From positions 11,856,001-11,920,000 of the forward strand of contig NC_091013.1 in NCBI RefSeq assembly GCF_041296385.1: 64,000 nt of DNA. Direction: 5' to 3'. Under the pieces are notes generated by a model. It had not been told where the DNA came from. It worked only from the letters and a program-made list of their open reading frames with translations, and searched no databases. Source of the DNA: Aphelocoma coerulescens. Lineage: Eukaryota; Chordata; Aves; Passeriformes; Corvidae. Made by a program: the position numbers and the translations under genes. Of the stretch, positions 25,702 to 37,712 are shown in pieces (the stretch's first letter is position 1; every line of letters starts with the position of its first letter).

Positions 25702-26550
25702 TGTATTACAAAAGCTGCAGAGAAGATTACCACACCCTGAATGGGGCCCTGACTGAGGCCTTACACCACTCACTGATGAAGATAAGATAAAGTAACAACT
25801 CAGGGCTGGGGACATTCACAAAGCACAGCCTTAACACCTCCAAGGTGGAGACCACAGCCCCAGGGCTATCAGCTGCCAGGCTCACACAGACCCTGAACCA
25901 AAGGGTGGAGGGAGGAGAGGCTTTGGGTGTCTGGGAAAAGCCTCTGGTCAGAGATGCAGTGACTGCCCATCCTCCACTGTGCAGAGGAGCCCAGCTGAGG
26001 GGTCCTCACCGGGGGGGGGAAGCTCATCCACAGCAGAAGGGGTGACATGGCCCATCACAGGGCCCCCCTCAAAGGGGTCCCCAGAGCCTGCACCAGACAC
26101 CAGAGATGGTGCAACAGACCCTCAGTGTTGCAAGGGACAGTGTCAAGCCGGCCCCTGCAAGGGAGACACGAGGGCGTTCCCGCCTGGCCCACAGCGGATA
26201 TTAATCCACGGGATCTGCACTCTTTGGCGTGTGGCGGCGTGGCCACGGCAGCCATGGGGGACCCTCACCACCAGCAGACCAGATGGAGGGGAGCAACGAG
26301 ATGTCATTGGGACCCTTGGATGGGTGATTTGCTTCCACCTAACCCCTGTCACCTCTCCCTGTCCCCCCACCCCCCACGCACACTTCTTTTTTTCCATTTA
26401 TTTCTGTATTTTCTCTTCCCTTCTCTTTGCCTCTTTTACTATTAAATAAAATGCATCCATTTTTTGGCATCAACATCTAACCTCGTTTGGTTTTAATCTC
26501 GTTTCTGGGAATATTTTGAACCTTCTAAGTTCTTTCCGGTTTATGCACAG
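25702..26550 (+). mobile_element. GC-rich LTR-like insertion (probable solo LTR)
   Basis: A sharply GC-richer block with CpGs sits in AT-rich flanks. It ends in a T-rich stretch, ATTAAATAAA (signal at 26,445-26,450) and then 'ggcatcaacatctaacctcg' followed by 'tttggttttaatc', which resembles the R-U5 end of avian retroviral LTRs as I remember them. TG at 25,702 and CA at 26,549-26,550 are plausible ends, but the inverted ends are weak and I see no clear target duplication, so both limits are uncertain. Overlapping open frames of 132-156 codons inside it reflect GC-rich composition rather than a gene. It could also be a different kind of GC-rich element. Confidence 0.5.
26445..26450 (+). promoter_or_regulatory. 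AATAAA in LTR-like block
   Basis: The hexamer lies at the junction between the pyrimidine-rich tract and the presumed R-U5 end of the LTR-like insertion. Confidence 0.5.
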
Positions 26551-29500
26551 AGATTTAGCTTGCTTTGCTTTTCTAAGTTTAAACTGGATTGTAACAACTC
26601 TATCAAGTTTAATAGAAATTTATGCAGACAAAAAATATTTCACCATCTTAGTAATTTTATAATGTTCTGATCACAGAGATAGCTCATAAAAATCTGACCA
26701 TATATTTTCTCTTCTTAGCTTTTCTTTTGTCCCTCACATATTCATAGTGCCCTAAACAAAAACGCTGGAAAAGTTTTCTGTCCTAAAAGAGTATGAGATC
26801 AGCTATTGCAAACTGCAACAACAACAACAAAATCAAATTAAATTAATTTAGCAATTTATAGTTGTATGCTACTTGAGTTCAGAAATATTTCACAAAACTA
26901 ATCCTTCTTTCTCTTTCTTCAAGCATGCAGTAACTAAACTGCCAAGTTAAATGTGATGTGGAGTAAAATTAACCTTTCATTCTAAAAAAGAAAAGTTCTA
27001 GTTTTCATAACTTTAGGACTTAAAAATTGTGATTTCAGTAGTAAGTTAACTAAAAACTGGCTGTGTGAATGACTAATATATCTTTTCCAATGAAAAATTT
27101 ACTTGAAATTTCCTACATATCTGTCATCCAATGATCTCTTCCTTGCCCCGTTAATTTGTAACACTGTTTTTCCCACTATATTAAAATTCTGTGAAATGGT
27201 AATGGCTTTCAAATTATAGAAGAGGACAAATGGCGGAACTATACTCAGAATGTTGAAAGAACAATGCATGGTTCAAAGAGGAAACATGCAGTGTTTTGTC
27301 AGGAATTCCTAGACTTTATTCCAACTTATACATTACAAAAATTTCTGCTTCCAGGCTATGTATCCATGTTCCACTTAAATATAATATTTAATCTTACATA
27401 AATGGAAAACAGAAATATAAAGCAACAAAAAAGTATAAGCTGCTAATTTCAACAGTTCTTGTTGTTTTCTCTCTTCTCTTTTTTTCTTGAAGACGCACTT
27501 TACGTATGACATAAACAAGATCAGTCTTAGCAAGAGGTATTTCTGAGAGGTATTTCAAATGTAATATAGGCACTTATGAAAGAAGAATGTCTTTTCCACT
27601 GAAAATTCATTGGATTTTATTTGAAAGGGCCAAAAGAAATTTGTGCTCTTACTATTCATGAGAATTCTGCTCTAAACTGTGGTTTCTAGCTTATTTTCAG
27701 CCCACGAACTCCCACTGATGCAATTTTTTTTTTTAATTTTTATTTTTATTTTTTTTTTTAGAATTCTTACTAGGAGTCTAATATCTTCACTGTCTTCAAA
27801 AAATCACCTTTGTGCAGCTGAGGTATTTTTCAAAATTCAAGCAACACTCAAAAGACCACTTTAGAGCTCCAAAATACCTCGTTTCTTATCAGCTATTTTC
27901 TTCTTGGTACAGGTTTGCACTAATTTTTACCCTCAGCTTGTTCCTTAGACAGCATACTCTTTGAGAAGATTTTGGCATAAAATACAACTCATGAGGAAAT
28001 ATTGTATATTAAAACCAGCAGAGATTTCACATACATAAAAGGCCTGCACTCACTTGTATTTACGTGTATTTACTTTTAGTCTTCACTCCAAGATGTGGAA
28101 GCTTTTATGAAACACAGAGTAAAAAAATCACAGGATATGAACTTACCAGCCACCTTTAATTACATGTACCCCCACTAGGTTTCATATAAGGCTATTTCCT
28201 ACAGAGACTAACTGGATTTTTTCTTTTATATTTTCCTTAATACCTCATTTCAGCTCACCATGGGAAAAATGAAGAATGTTATATTATTACCTCAAAGTCA
28301 TCAGATCAGAGTCTGTCACAGCAGAACAGTGAATTCCTAAATCTAGTATATCTGACAGAAAAATACAAGTCATCCTGAAAAGCATATTAATGTAATGTTA
28401 CTTGTGTTTCATGTTGAATTCAGAATGGAAATAATAATCAACTTATTCAGTAAATAGCACAGTTGGCCTTGAAGGGAATTACTGCATGTGAGGGTTATAA
28501 TATAATCTTTTCCATTTGACATTTTGTCTTCTCTGTGAGTCAAAAAGGTTTTTGCTTTTTCTTCAGTCTTTTCCTTTGCTCTAATGTATCTTTGGATGCA
28601 TTATTTTTTCTCGACTCTGATGGTCAGTAGTGATTGGTTTTGTGATTACTAATAGTCTAAGAGATGTGGGACGGTGACAAAGTAAGTCCCAGGATTGTGG
28701 ATAGGCCTGGACCTTAACACTGAAGTTTAACATTTTTGTCTTTCTGAAACTTTTTCAGAACTACTTATAAGGAAAGATTACTGCATACACCTACCCTTTC
28801 CAAAAATTATTGAGAAAGAAAAGTTTATTTAAAATCTTATCACGACATTTACAAAACAGAAAAAAAAAAAGACTGAATTGCAAGATAGTGAATAAAAGTA
28901 AAAAAATAAAGCCCACTGTTAACAGAAAAATGATGGGCTCCACTTAATTCTGAATCAAGATCCAATGAAACATTTTGACTTCTCCAACATATTTGAAAAT
29001 GCATACAGTTAAAACCAAATTTTTATGTCTCTAATATACTTAAAAACATTTAAAAGTTAATCCTAAATTTTAAATGTTGTCATTGGGCTTTTCAAGTGCA
29101 GCAATACAAATTATTTAGATATAAGGCTCTTGGAAAGACATTTTTATTACAAAAGCTTGTGGTTCTAGAGGTCATGGTAGAATGAAGTAGTCCCAGCATC
29201 CTCATTCTCTTTTCTCCCCAGTGGGGAAAAAAAAAAAGGCCAAAAACTGTACAGTTTAATATAATGGTCACAGATATCTTTTAGCCAGGTACTTCTGACA
29301 GTTTTTTGGGAGCATGGCACCGCTGAAAAGGCTCAGCTAACCTAACAGAGTATGGCTTCAGGCAGTCGGTGTTCTCAGCAGACCCTGAAATGGAGTGAAA
29401 CAGATTCTCTAAGCTCAGATTTAACCTTCCCTTCTCTTTCAATCACTTTGATTCATATAAGCTCTTGATCACTCCCTCCCTGTGGCTTGCAGAGTGCACA

Positions 29501-30128
29501 TGGGGCCACAGCCTCCAAAGAACAAGACAGACATGGTGGTGTAGCACCAGCAACAACATGTGGGAAACAAATCTGTCACCTGGTCACCTTCTGACACTTC
29601 TTGGGCATTCCTCTCTTACTCAGAATGCCAGCTCCCTCTGTACCTTTCTGAAACATTGACTGAATTATCCTAGTACCTATCCTTATTAGCCAAGATTGAT
29701 TGGTTTTAAAATATAGAAGCTACATTATCATTAACAAAATTCTTTTTTTCCCCCTCTAATTTCATCAAATTAAACAAAAAGCCAGATTCATTAAAAAATA
29801 AATTAGAAAGAAAAGTGTACTATAGAAATTCACACCTTGAAGTCTCAGTTCTTTACACTGAGAAAAAGATATACTGCAATTGCACAGTTGTTTTGTTTTC
29901 AGTAGTCCTTGATAGAACTGAAGGGAATATGATTAGAGTTTAAGTGAGATTAAGAGTTTTCATTGGTGATAAAGGACATATATCTTTATATACACACACG
30001 CATACATATTCACCTCAGTTCAAAAAAACTGTTAGCCTGGACTAACTTTCTCCCTGCTTGGTAAAGTACATAAAAGTGTATTTATCTCTTTAAGGCATGT
30101 AGAAAAAACTATTTCCTCTGATGTTGGC
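26551..30128. other. Unique non-coding DNA
   Basis: No gene is supported. An AAC run lies near 26,815-26,830, a T/A-rich simple stretch at 27,724-27,759, and A-runs near 28,860 and 29,230. Otherwise nothing is recognised. Confidence 0.55.
27724..27759. repeat. T-rich low-complexity tract
   Basis: Long T runs are interrupted by single or double A. This is simple sequence with no adjoining retrocopy visible. Confidence 0.7.
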
Positions 30129-30710
30129 TGTGCTAGTTTAGGCTGGGATAGAGTTAATCTTCATAGTAGCTAGAATGGGGCTACAGTTTGGATTTGTGCA
30201 GAAAACAGTGTTGATAACACAGGGGTGTCTGAGATTTTGCTGAGCAGCACTTGCATAGTGTCAAGACCTTTTCTGTCTCTCACCCTACCCTCTCAGCAAG
30301 GGAATTCAGGGTGCACAAGAATTTGGGAGGGGAAACAGATGGAACAGCTGAACCCAACTGGCCAAAGGGATATTCCATACCATATGGCATCATGGTCAGC
30401 ATAGAGAGCTGGGGGAAGAAAGAAGAATGGGGGGACATTCAGAGTGATGATATTTGTCTTCCCATTACATATGATGGAGCCCAGCTTTCCTGGGAATGGT
30501 TGAACCCCTGCCTGGCCATGGTAAGTGGTGAATGAATTCCCCGGTTTTCTTTCCTTGCATGCATGGCTTTTGCTTTCCCTATTAAACTGTCTTTATCTCA
30601 AGCAATGTTTCCTCACTTTTACTCTTCCGATTCTCTCCTCCACCACCCCACGGGAGAGTGACCAAGTGGCTGGATGGGGCTGAGTTTCTGACTGAAGTTA
30701 AACCACAGCA
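30129..30710 (+). mobile_element. Solo LTR, avian ERVL/ERVK-type
   Basis: The segment opens with 'tgctagtttaggctgggata' (30,131) and 'gagttaatcttcatagtagc', and closes with 'gttaaaccacagca', both very characteristic of a common bird LTR family. Inverted ends are visible (TGCTAGTTTA against TGCTGTGGTTTA, the reverse complement of the 3' end). An ATTAAA signal lies at 30,581-30,586, followed by a pyrimidine-rich R-U5-like tail. No gag, pol or env adjoins it, so it is a solo LTR. I find no convincing target duplication; the start could be 30,129 or 30,131. A 94-codon open frame inside is taken as chance. Confidence 0.8.
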
Positions 30711-32400
30711 CTGCCTCATTTGCTACTCACAGAAACAGCAGTTTAATGGTTTCTGAATTTCACAGTTTCCACTCACTAAGTACCAGTTTACATATGTCCA
30801 AGATACATGAAATGGGAGTCATCAGTAGGGATTTACACAGGAGTGTGTGTGTGTGTTGGGAAAACATTAACCTGGATTTAGTCTAGTCATTATTTCACTC
30901 AAAAGATTACAAAAATCCCTGAAAAATAGCAAAATGACAGGTCCTATTTGTACTTAAATTCCAACAAGCAGGAAACCAGGGGTGGGAGGTAGGCACTGTG
31001 TGTTTAATTTCTTATCCTTTGCCAGGTGGCCTACACCACTGAGGTGCATTATGAAGTTTAAATTCTGAAAAGAATTCCATTCTTCTATTTTGGGCAGTAG
31101 AGGTAACCCACCCTTTTGAGACCTGGAGTGCCAAAACCGCTCATCATTACATTACTGTGTTTATGGCCGTTTCCCCTGTTTTAACCTGGTCACACAGCCA
31201 TGCTAACATACCATTTCTGGTTGTGGATCCCACATTCCCTCTGAATCCTTCCTTCTCTGCCCTTTCTTGCTCTGCAAGTTTGCCCAGCATCTTAGGAAAT
31301 GTTGCACCTGACCTTTTCAAAAGGGCAAGGCTGTATCTTTGTTTATACTACAGATAATCACAGACCTCAGACTAAATGTCCACCTCTGTTTCAACAGTGC
31401 TAGACATAAATATCCTGCAAGCTTTATCAACACTGTTCTTCCAGCTGGCAATCTATCTGTGTTATGGTGTTGTGGTGAAGTCAGTCTTTGTTTTTCAAAC
31501 CACAGAACATACTTAGCACAAATGATGCTCTTCCACAACACACGAATCTCTTCAACTTTGTCAGCTAAATTATACCCTGCAGTTCTTCCTGTCATTTCTG
31601 GTATTTTTGAAAGTTCAAGTGTTTGTTTGCATTGCATATGCAAGACTTATTTATTTGCAGTTTGAAGGCATTTGAATTTTACAGCCTATGCATGTATCAA
31701 AATACAAACTTTAGTGAAAAAATGACCCTTCAGTTTTCTTACCCCTAAAATGTTCACAGATTAGGTGAGCTTTCTTTTCTGTCCTTCATGTGTTGAGGGT
31801 GACAATGAATAATTTGAAAATTGTTTTTATTCAACTGGAGTTGAAATGTGTGTGTTGGGGTGTGTGTGTGTGTGTGTGTGGGTATGTACATGTGCAAGTA
31901 TGCATGCATGTGAATGGGTATGCATGTCAGCTGAGAAAATAACCCAAATATTTATCTTCATAGAAGATTACAGCTAATAAGATATTAACGGTATTGAGGA
32001 GGAAGTCAGTTCAGAAAGCCATGACCTGTAAGGTTGGGCCAAATACACAATATTAAAATTGAGCAAAATGCACATCTAATCTTGACAGTTAGGATTTAAA
32101 TAGGTCACCATCCTCTCTACTTTTTTGCTTTTTCTCACTTGATAAATAATATTAAATGCAAAAAGGAAACAGTACCCCAAGCACATTCAATAAAATTATA
32201 GTTAATGAAATTAACACTCATATTTGGGCTTGCTTATAATATATTTCTAATTCCCAGCATTAAATATGCTACTTCACTATAGGGACAAAAACCCATTTTC
32301 ATATACAATGATGTAACCTTTAAGCCTCAAGAAATTTTCTCATCTATTGAAAAATCTGACACCTCGAAAAAAAAAGTCAACCAAATAATTTGTTCTATTA
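30711..32400. other. Unique non-coding DNA with TG repeats
   Basis: A short (GT)n lies near 30,841-30,856 and a longer one at 31,846-31,927. Open frames overlap on both strands at 31,317-31,665 (108 codons each way) but have no recognisable product. Confidence 0.55.
31846..31927. repeat. (TG)n microsatellite with TGCA/TATG tail
   Basis: TGTGTG runs flank a GGGG interruption and then grade into TATGTACATG and TGCATGCATG words. It is an alternating purine-pyrimidine tract likely to be length-polymorphic. Confidence 0.85.
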
Positions 32401-32439
32401 GCTAAAACAACAACAAAAAAAAGTGGAAAAAATTGGATT

Positions 32440-32720
32440 ACTCTTCATTTGCATGAATAAATGAAGTTACAGTCCAATTACCATGCTAATCTAATTACTA
32501 CTGGACAGATCTCTGAGTACATCTGCAGACTTTTTTTTGTCAGAACTGAAAGAGAAAACAGGGAAAAATGTGACTATATTTGTATTGTCTAAATCCCTTT
32601 GGCAGCTGCAGTCTAATTTGTTTTGTAAGACAGAGCAACCACAAAACTGCTCCAAACTGTTTTGCCTAATAATTGTCTCACAGGGGCTGTTACATTGTCC
32701 TCACCTATCAAAGCACATAG
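32440..32720. promoter_or_regulatory. Candidate enhancer with POU octamer hairpin
   Basis: CTTCATTT (32,443-32,450) and its exact reverse complement AAATGAAG (32,459-32,466) flank an 8-base loop; a perfect octamer ATTTGCAT (32,447-32,454) straddles the junction. Homeodomain-type CAATTACC and CTAATTACT follow, then an E-box CAGCTG (32,603-32,608) and TAATAATTG. No open frame or repeat accounts for the stretch. The call rests only on motif density. Confidence 0.25.
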
Positions 32721-35700
32721 GACATTAGCTGCAATGCCTTCATTTTAGCCTAGTATTCTGTGACCTCTAAGCAATCCTTAGTTTTCCAGTTTAGGAAAAT
32801 TTCTGGCTACATATGCCATCAAGATTTGATATAATTTTGGCCTATTTGACACAATCTCTCTTATAAACTTTCATTTAATTTCTCTTTGTGAAAATGGAAA
32901 TAGGGCAAAGGAGAAAACTAATTCTTCTGTGTCATACTGAACGAAACCATTTTAAGCACTTAACCTTTCCTAATATGCTCAAAGCATCAAAAAATAAATA
33001 GCTGCTGTCCTTGTTTTAACCATTCTTTAATGAGATAGAACACTGTACACAAACCCATATTTATATGAGATTATATTATATCAAATGACTCTCAAGAATA
33101 CCGTAGATATTTTAAAAATATTTATTTTTTTTAAACTGAAGCATTTGCCAAAACGTTCAACATACACTTAGAACATTTAGAGTACGTATTTAAGCCCAGA
33201 TCGTATTAAATCTTTTGGATAAAATCCATTTGCAGTCTCCAAAACTGGCTTCTGATGTGATAACTCTAAAACTTGGATGTCATGTTTCTTTGAGGGTCTT
33301 GGCTTTGGCACACCATAGTTTGCATTCTTACCTTTTAAAAGCATAAGCACCCATTATGACTGAATGAGACCCCCCAGCTCAGAACAAAGAGAGGGCAGGC
33401 ATGGGCTTCAGCCCCTTGTATTGCAGATGGTCCCACAGTGTGGGTTACTGCAGTGCACAAAGAAACTTTCAGATGATAGCAGGGGTACAGGGGTCTACAG
33501 AAAAGCAGTACTGAATTCCCACTGAGGTTTAGAATGGAGAAATATCTCTAGTCCATTTTTAAAGGAAATAACTTAGGTGTCTAGATAGAGACAACCCAAC
33601 AACACAGGGTAATTCTATACCAAAAACCCTCAAAGAGCAAAAGGGCATTAAGATGTACTTCTGTACTCTGTATTCAATATTTCCTATTGATTGAAAATTT
33701 AGCATGCAAGCTATTACAGCTTGCTCCCTGACATAACACTCCACAGACCTTGTATGAGAAGGAGTCTGATCAGCCTAACCAGTTCACAGATACAGATCCC
33801 AGTCTCCCAGTGCTTCGGAAACAATCAGACCAAAAGCTCCTAAAAGTCACCTTCTGAAGGCAGGAAGGGTTATTGAACCTGTACATCAAATACAGATCTG
33901 AACTCTTCCAGGAACTGTGGACCACTTTGGCCCACATCTCTATGTCCTTTCCACAGAAATCAGGGCAAAGAGGGAAGATTGCCTCTTATCCAGTCTTGGC
34001 TGCATGGGGTAAGGATGCAACCCAGACATTATTTCAAGAGAGAGAAGATGGTAATTGTTCCAATATACAGAGTTGAAACACAATCTAGGAGAGTTGGATT
34101 TTCAAGAATGCTATAGAAATATGGCATTATTAGGCTAGTTTGGCTAAAATTTCAGTATTCAAAACTAACAGGTAAAACTTCAGAATTTCATTTTAGCTTA
34201 ACACCTCTTATAAAGTTTATATACTGTAATTCTAAGGCAAATGTGCTGCAGAGGTTAAAAGCTAGAAAATGATTTGTATGCTATCAGATTCTGTTAAAAG
34301 GAAAGTATTAACAAATTTCTCACTTTTATCTAATTGACATTTTAGCCCTGAAATATGAGATTACAGTTCTCTTAAGAAGTCTAAGTACGATCTAACACCC
34401 AGTGAGGAACTTGGCAAATACAGAAAGAAAAACTGTGACGAGTCATAAAATCAATATAAAAACAGATTTTACAATGGTAAAAATAATTACTGTTCCAACC
34501 AATCCTTCCAGGCAATGACAAACTCAGTAATTAGATATCTGGCCTTTCCCATTGTTCACACTACAGAGTGTTAAATTTCCCACATTACATACTACCGTTA
34601 TTTTTAATGATTCAGTGATCTAGATGTTCAGCATATTCTGCCTAAGAATCAAAGTGTTCCTTCTTTCACGTGCTCTATTTTCAGTAGTTTATCAATTTGC
34701 ATATGACAATACCCCATTTTCACATGAAATGGCCCGTATTTTTGGCTCAAATTTGCAATCATTTATAATAAATTTCTTGTGTGCATTGTTTCATTGCTGC
34801 AAGGTGTTGATTCAGAGAATAATAATGAATTTAAGATTAGCAGAAAATATTATAAAAATAGAAATCTTTCATTCCACTCTAAACTCCACTTGTTATGACT
34901 AGCTTAACTGTGCAGCATATAAAGTTTGCTTCCTCAGTAATTTTTTTTTTCAGCTGAAAAATTTGTCTGAACAAATAGGTAATTATTATCATGAATAATA
35001 ATTAATATTATTCAGAAAGTAGAAACTGCAATAACAAATTTTGTGTATGTCACCACATTAGTATGAAGGACCATTTATAGCAAGGAAATGATAGTGTCCT
35101 TCCAATTGGGCTGGAAACATGACTTACAATTTGCACAATGAAGGGAATTTTTCAGCAGTAGAAGATGAAAGGGGAATATATATTGCAAATTAAATGGGAA
35201 ATTAAAAATAAACAGGCTGTGAAGAACCTTGCAATCTATTTTGTCCTTAAGCATCAACTCCTTATCCCTTTTGGTTTTCCCCAGCTTGTGTCGCTGCAGC
35301 ACTGAGGACAGACTATGCCTTGTGAAGGGAATAGTGTGTGTATGATACATTGTTCAGGTTTGTTTGGTTTATTTTATTGTCTGCAATGCTACCTTGTTTA
35401 AGGTTTTCTGTACGGACGATTTTTCATGTTCCTCTGTAGACCAACACATCTATTAAAGGGAGCAGGAAGCCTAATGAGATTGATCCACACACAAAAGTGA
35501 ATAATGTTTTCCTATATACAGTTTGACCTTAAAAGTTCATTATTTTTAGAAACCTAGTATCACTGGAAACATGGAACTCTTTTATCTTGGCCACATCAAT
35601 GATTTTGAATTTTTACTCAGAGTACTTCCTGCAATGGAAAATGTAAATGAGCAAAGTTGTATTTTGTTAATTTGGTTATATTTCTTTGAGTTTCTGTATG

Positions 35701-35890
35701 AGTTCACCCTCACATACAGATATCCACCTTTGCATGCCTCATTTTCATGGACACCCATTAAGATCAATCAGAATTAACTTTAAAAATGGATTAGTTAAAC
35801 TATATTAAACTCCTGCCTGGACACTCTCATTCAGAATTAAAGAGGGCTTGCATTTGGTTTAATTTAATTTATTCAGGATGTGAATCCACT
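32721..35890. other. Unique non-coding DNA
   Basis: No gene or transposon is recognised. It includes an octamer plus ACAAT pair at 34,695-34,710, a short inverted repeat at 34,981-35,003 and a small CCCACAGTGTGGG palindrome at 33,432. Confidence 0.55.
34981..35003. repeat. 9-bp AT-only inverted repeat
   Basis: AATTATTAT and ATAATAATT pair perfectly around a CATGA loop. It is AT-only and probably a chance product of composition. Confidence 0.5.
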
Positions 35891-37616
35891 AATCTACTTT
35901 AATTAATGATGCTCTGAATTCACTACTTTAGTCAATTTGGGTTAACTTTCACAATTGCATTAATGTAGACAAGTCCTAATGTAATTCCAAACATAAGGCA
36001 GTATTACCCTAATATTATATATTGTGACTCTATGTCCAAAGCCAAGATATATTTCATGAGTTCCTGGATGAATTTCATGGGTTTGTGAAGCTAGAAAGGC
36101 CAAGATGCAATCTAAATTCACAGAAGACACAGCTTTTCTTTTGAGCCCACAAAAAAAAAAGCCTGTTTGAACAACTGGTTGGAGGTAAATGCTTCTAGAT
36201 GAAAGATAGGTGATAGACACTTTAAGCACGTGGGTCACTAAGTATTCCACAACACTTTTCACAGGATTAAAAGTGTTATTCCCAAGACACCCTGAGTAAT
36301 TACCTCCTGTCTTTCTAGCTCCACTTGCAATTTAAGCTGCAGTATTCTCTGCTTGGCAGTGTAAGAAAGGGAATTCTGCTCTGTGCTCCTGAGTAGCTGC
36401 CACTTTGCACTTCAGTGGTGGATTAAGCAACCTGTGTAACCTGCAATGGTTAGCAACCTCAGAATCCTCAGAAAGAAAAAAATATATAACTGTTTATACA
36501 CAGCATGTTTTCGCTTGCATTTGCTGTTTTCCCTGAACTGAAGGGCACTACATATTGGTATTTCAGTAATGGGGAGATTTGACAGGGACTCTGTGCTTTG
36601 CAGTATACCAAATGCTTGCATGAAAAGAAGCCTAAATACACATGAAGGAAGTCACAATTAAAATAATCTTAATTAATTGGAAATTTAGTTAACATTTTAG
36701 TTAACATTTTAATTCCATAAGCATCAATGCTTAAATTTGTTAAATACTAACTTTAGGAAACTTCAAAAGTTTAAAAAGTCCTTTTAAATTCCACTAGCCT
36801 AAAAGTAACTGAGTTCTTCAGCTACTGGAAATGAACATTTTTCTTTCATGCCTGCATTTTTCTGTTTGTTACTTTAACAACAGATTTTTATGTTCTCTTA
36901 GGACAAAGCCATAGCTAACACTACACCTCTTACAAATAAGTAGCAGGTGCAGTTGTTTCCTAGTCAAAAGATATTTTTATTCTTGCAACTGATCTTTTTT
37001 ATTGATAAAAGAAACATGACATTATATAGCTAAGTGTAATGGCTAAATGACTGAACAAAATCATTAAAAAATTACCCGTATTTACCGAAAGCTATTTAAA
37101 AAGTAAATTACTTTACACATCTTCAGAGCCTCAGGATGATGCCCTTCCGTCCCCCCATGCATACAGTTGTGGCTTTGTTTTCTAAAAAAACCCCATTCAA
37201 AAGAGTAGGATATCTGCTTTCTCATTTTAAATATAGTGCAACTATTGCAGTGTACTGTCCTATAGCGTAGTGTAAAATTTGTAAATCTATACGTTTCTAA
37301 GGTGAGAGAAAATAAAAAACAAATTTCATATATAATTTCTTTTAATCAATAAAAAAGTAAAAAGTATTTTTAAAAGTATTTTTGAAAAAAGGCTTTTGTG
37401 TGTTCATACTTGCAGAAAACTCTTGCATGTTATCTATAAAATCACCTATCTGGTGATTTTTCTCTTTTCTCTCCTCCTAAGTATTTACTTACTGCCACTA
37501 GAGTAGCTTTTCTGATTTTCATCCAAGAAGCAGTTAGGTGGTTTTTGAATTGCAGCTAAAAGTATGAATAATATTCAGTATAGCTATTTTTTATTTTTTT
37601 TTATTTTACATAACAG
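35891..37616. other. Unique non-coding DNA with homeodomain-type motifs
   Basis: TTAATTAATGA at 35,899-35,909 and GGTTAAC-like words nearby form a small AT-rich motif cluster. A 13-base unit containing GTTAAC is repeated twice at 36,684-36,710. No gene is visible. Confidence 0.5.
36684..36710. repeat. Two-copy 13-bp tandem repeat with GTTAAC
   Basis: The word 'tttagttaacat' occurs twice in immediate succession. Each copy contains the GTTAAC half of an HNF1-type site, though the short length makes function doubtful. Confidence 0.6.
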
Positions 37617-37712
37617 GTGACGACATGGACGTCACAGTATGGTGGCATGTAGAAAATCATTTGGGTACCAGGCAAATGGAAACCCTGATCTCCTAAAAGC
37701 CTAATAAAGGCA
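37617..37712 (+). other. Terminal-exon-like site with a 23-codon ORF
   Basis: A long pyrimidine tract followed by ACAG (acceptor AG at 37,615-37,616) precedes an ATG at 37,625 in an acceptable context (GACATGG). A 23-codon frame ends with TAA at 37,694-37,696, and AATAAA lies at 37,703-37,708. The arrangement of acceptor, short ORF and polyadenylation signal is what the last exon of a non-coding or small-peptide transcript would show. T-rich tracts and AATAAA are frequent in AT-rich DNA, so chance is the default explanation. Confidence 0.2.

Noticed and set aside
25845..26449. Overlapping 66-156 codon frames on both strands
   Set aside because: All lie in a GC-rich LTR-like block, where stops are rare in every frame; no domain or start context is convincing.
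30251..30535. 94-codon frame
   Set aside because: Entirely inside a solo LTR with recognisable ends; taken as chance.
31317..31665. 108-codon frames on both strands
   Set aside because: Mirror-image open frames with no domain, typical of chance; no repeat or exon signals at the ends.
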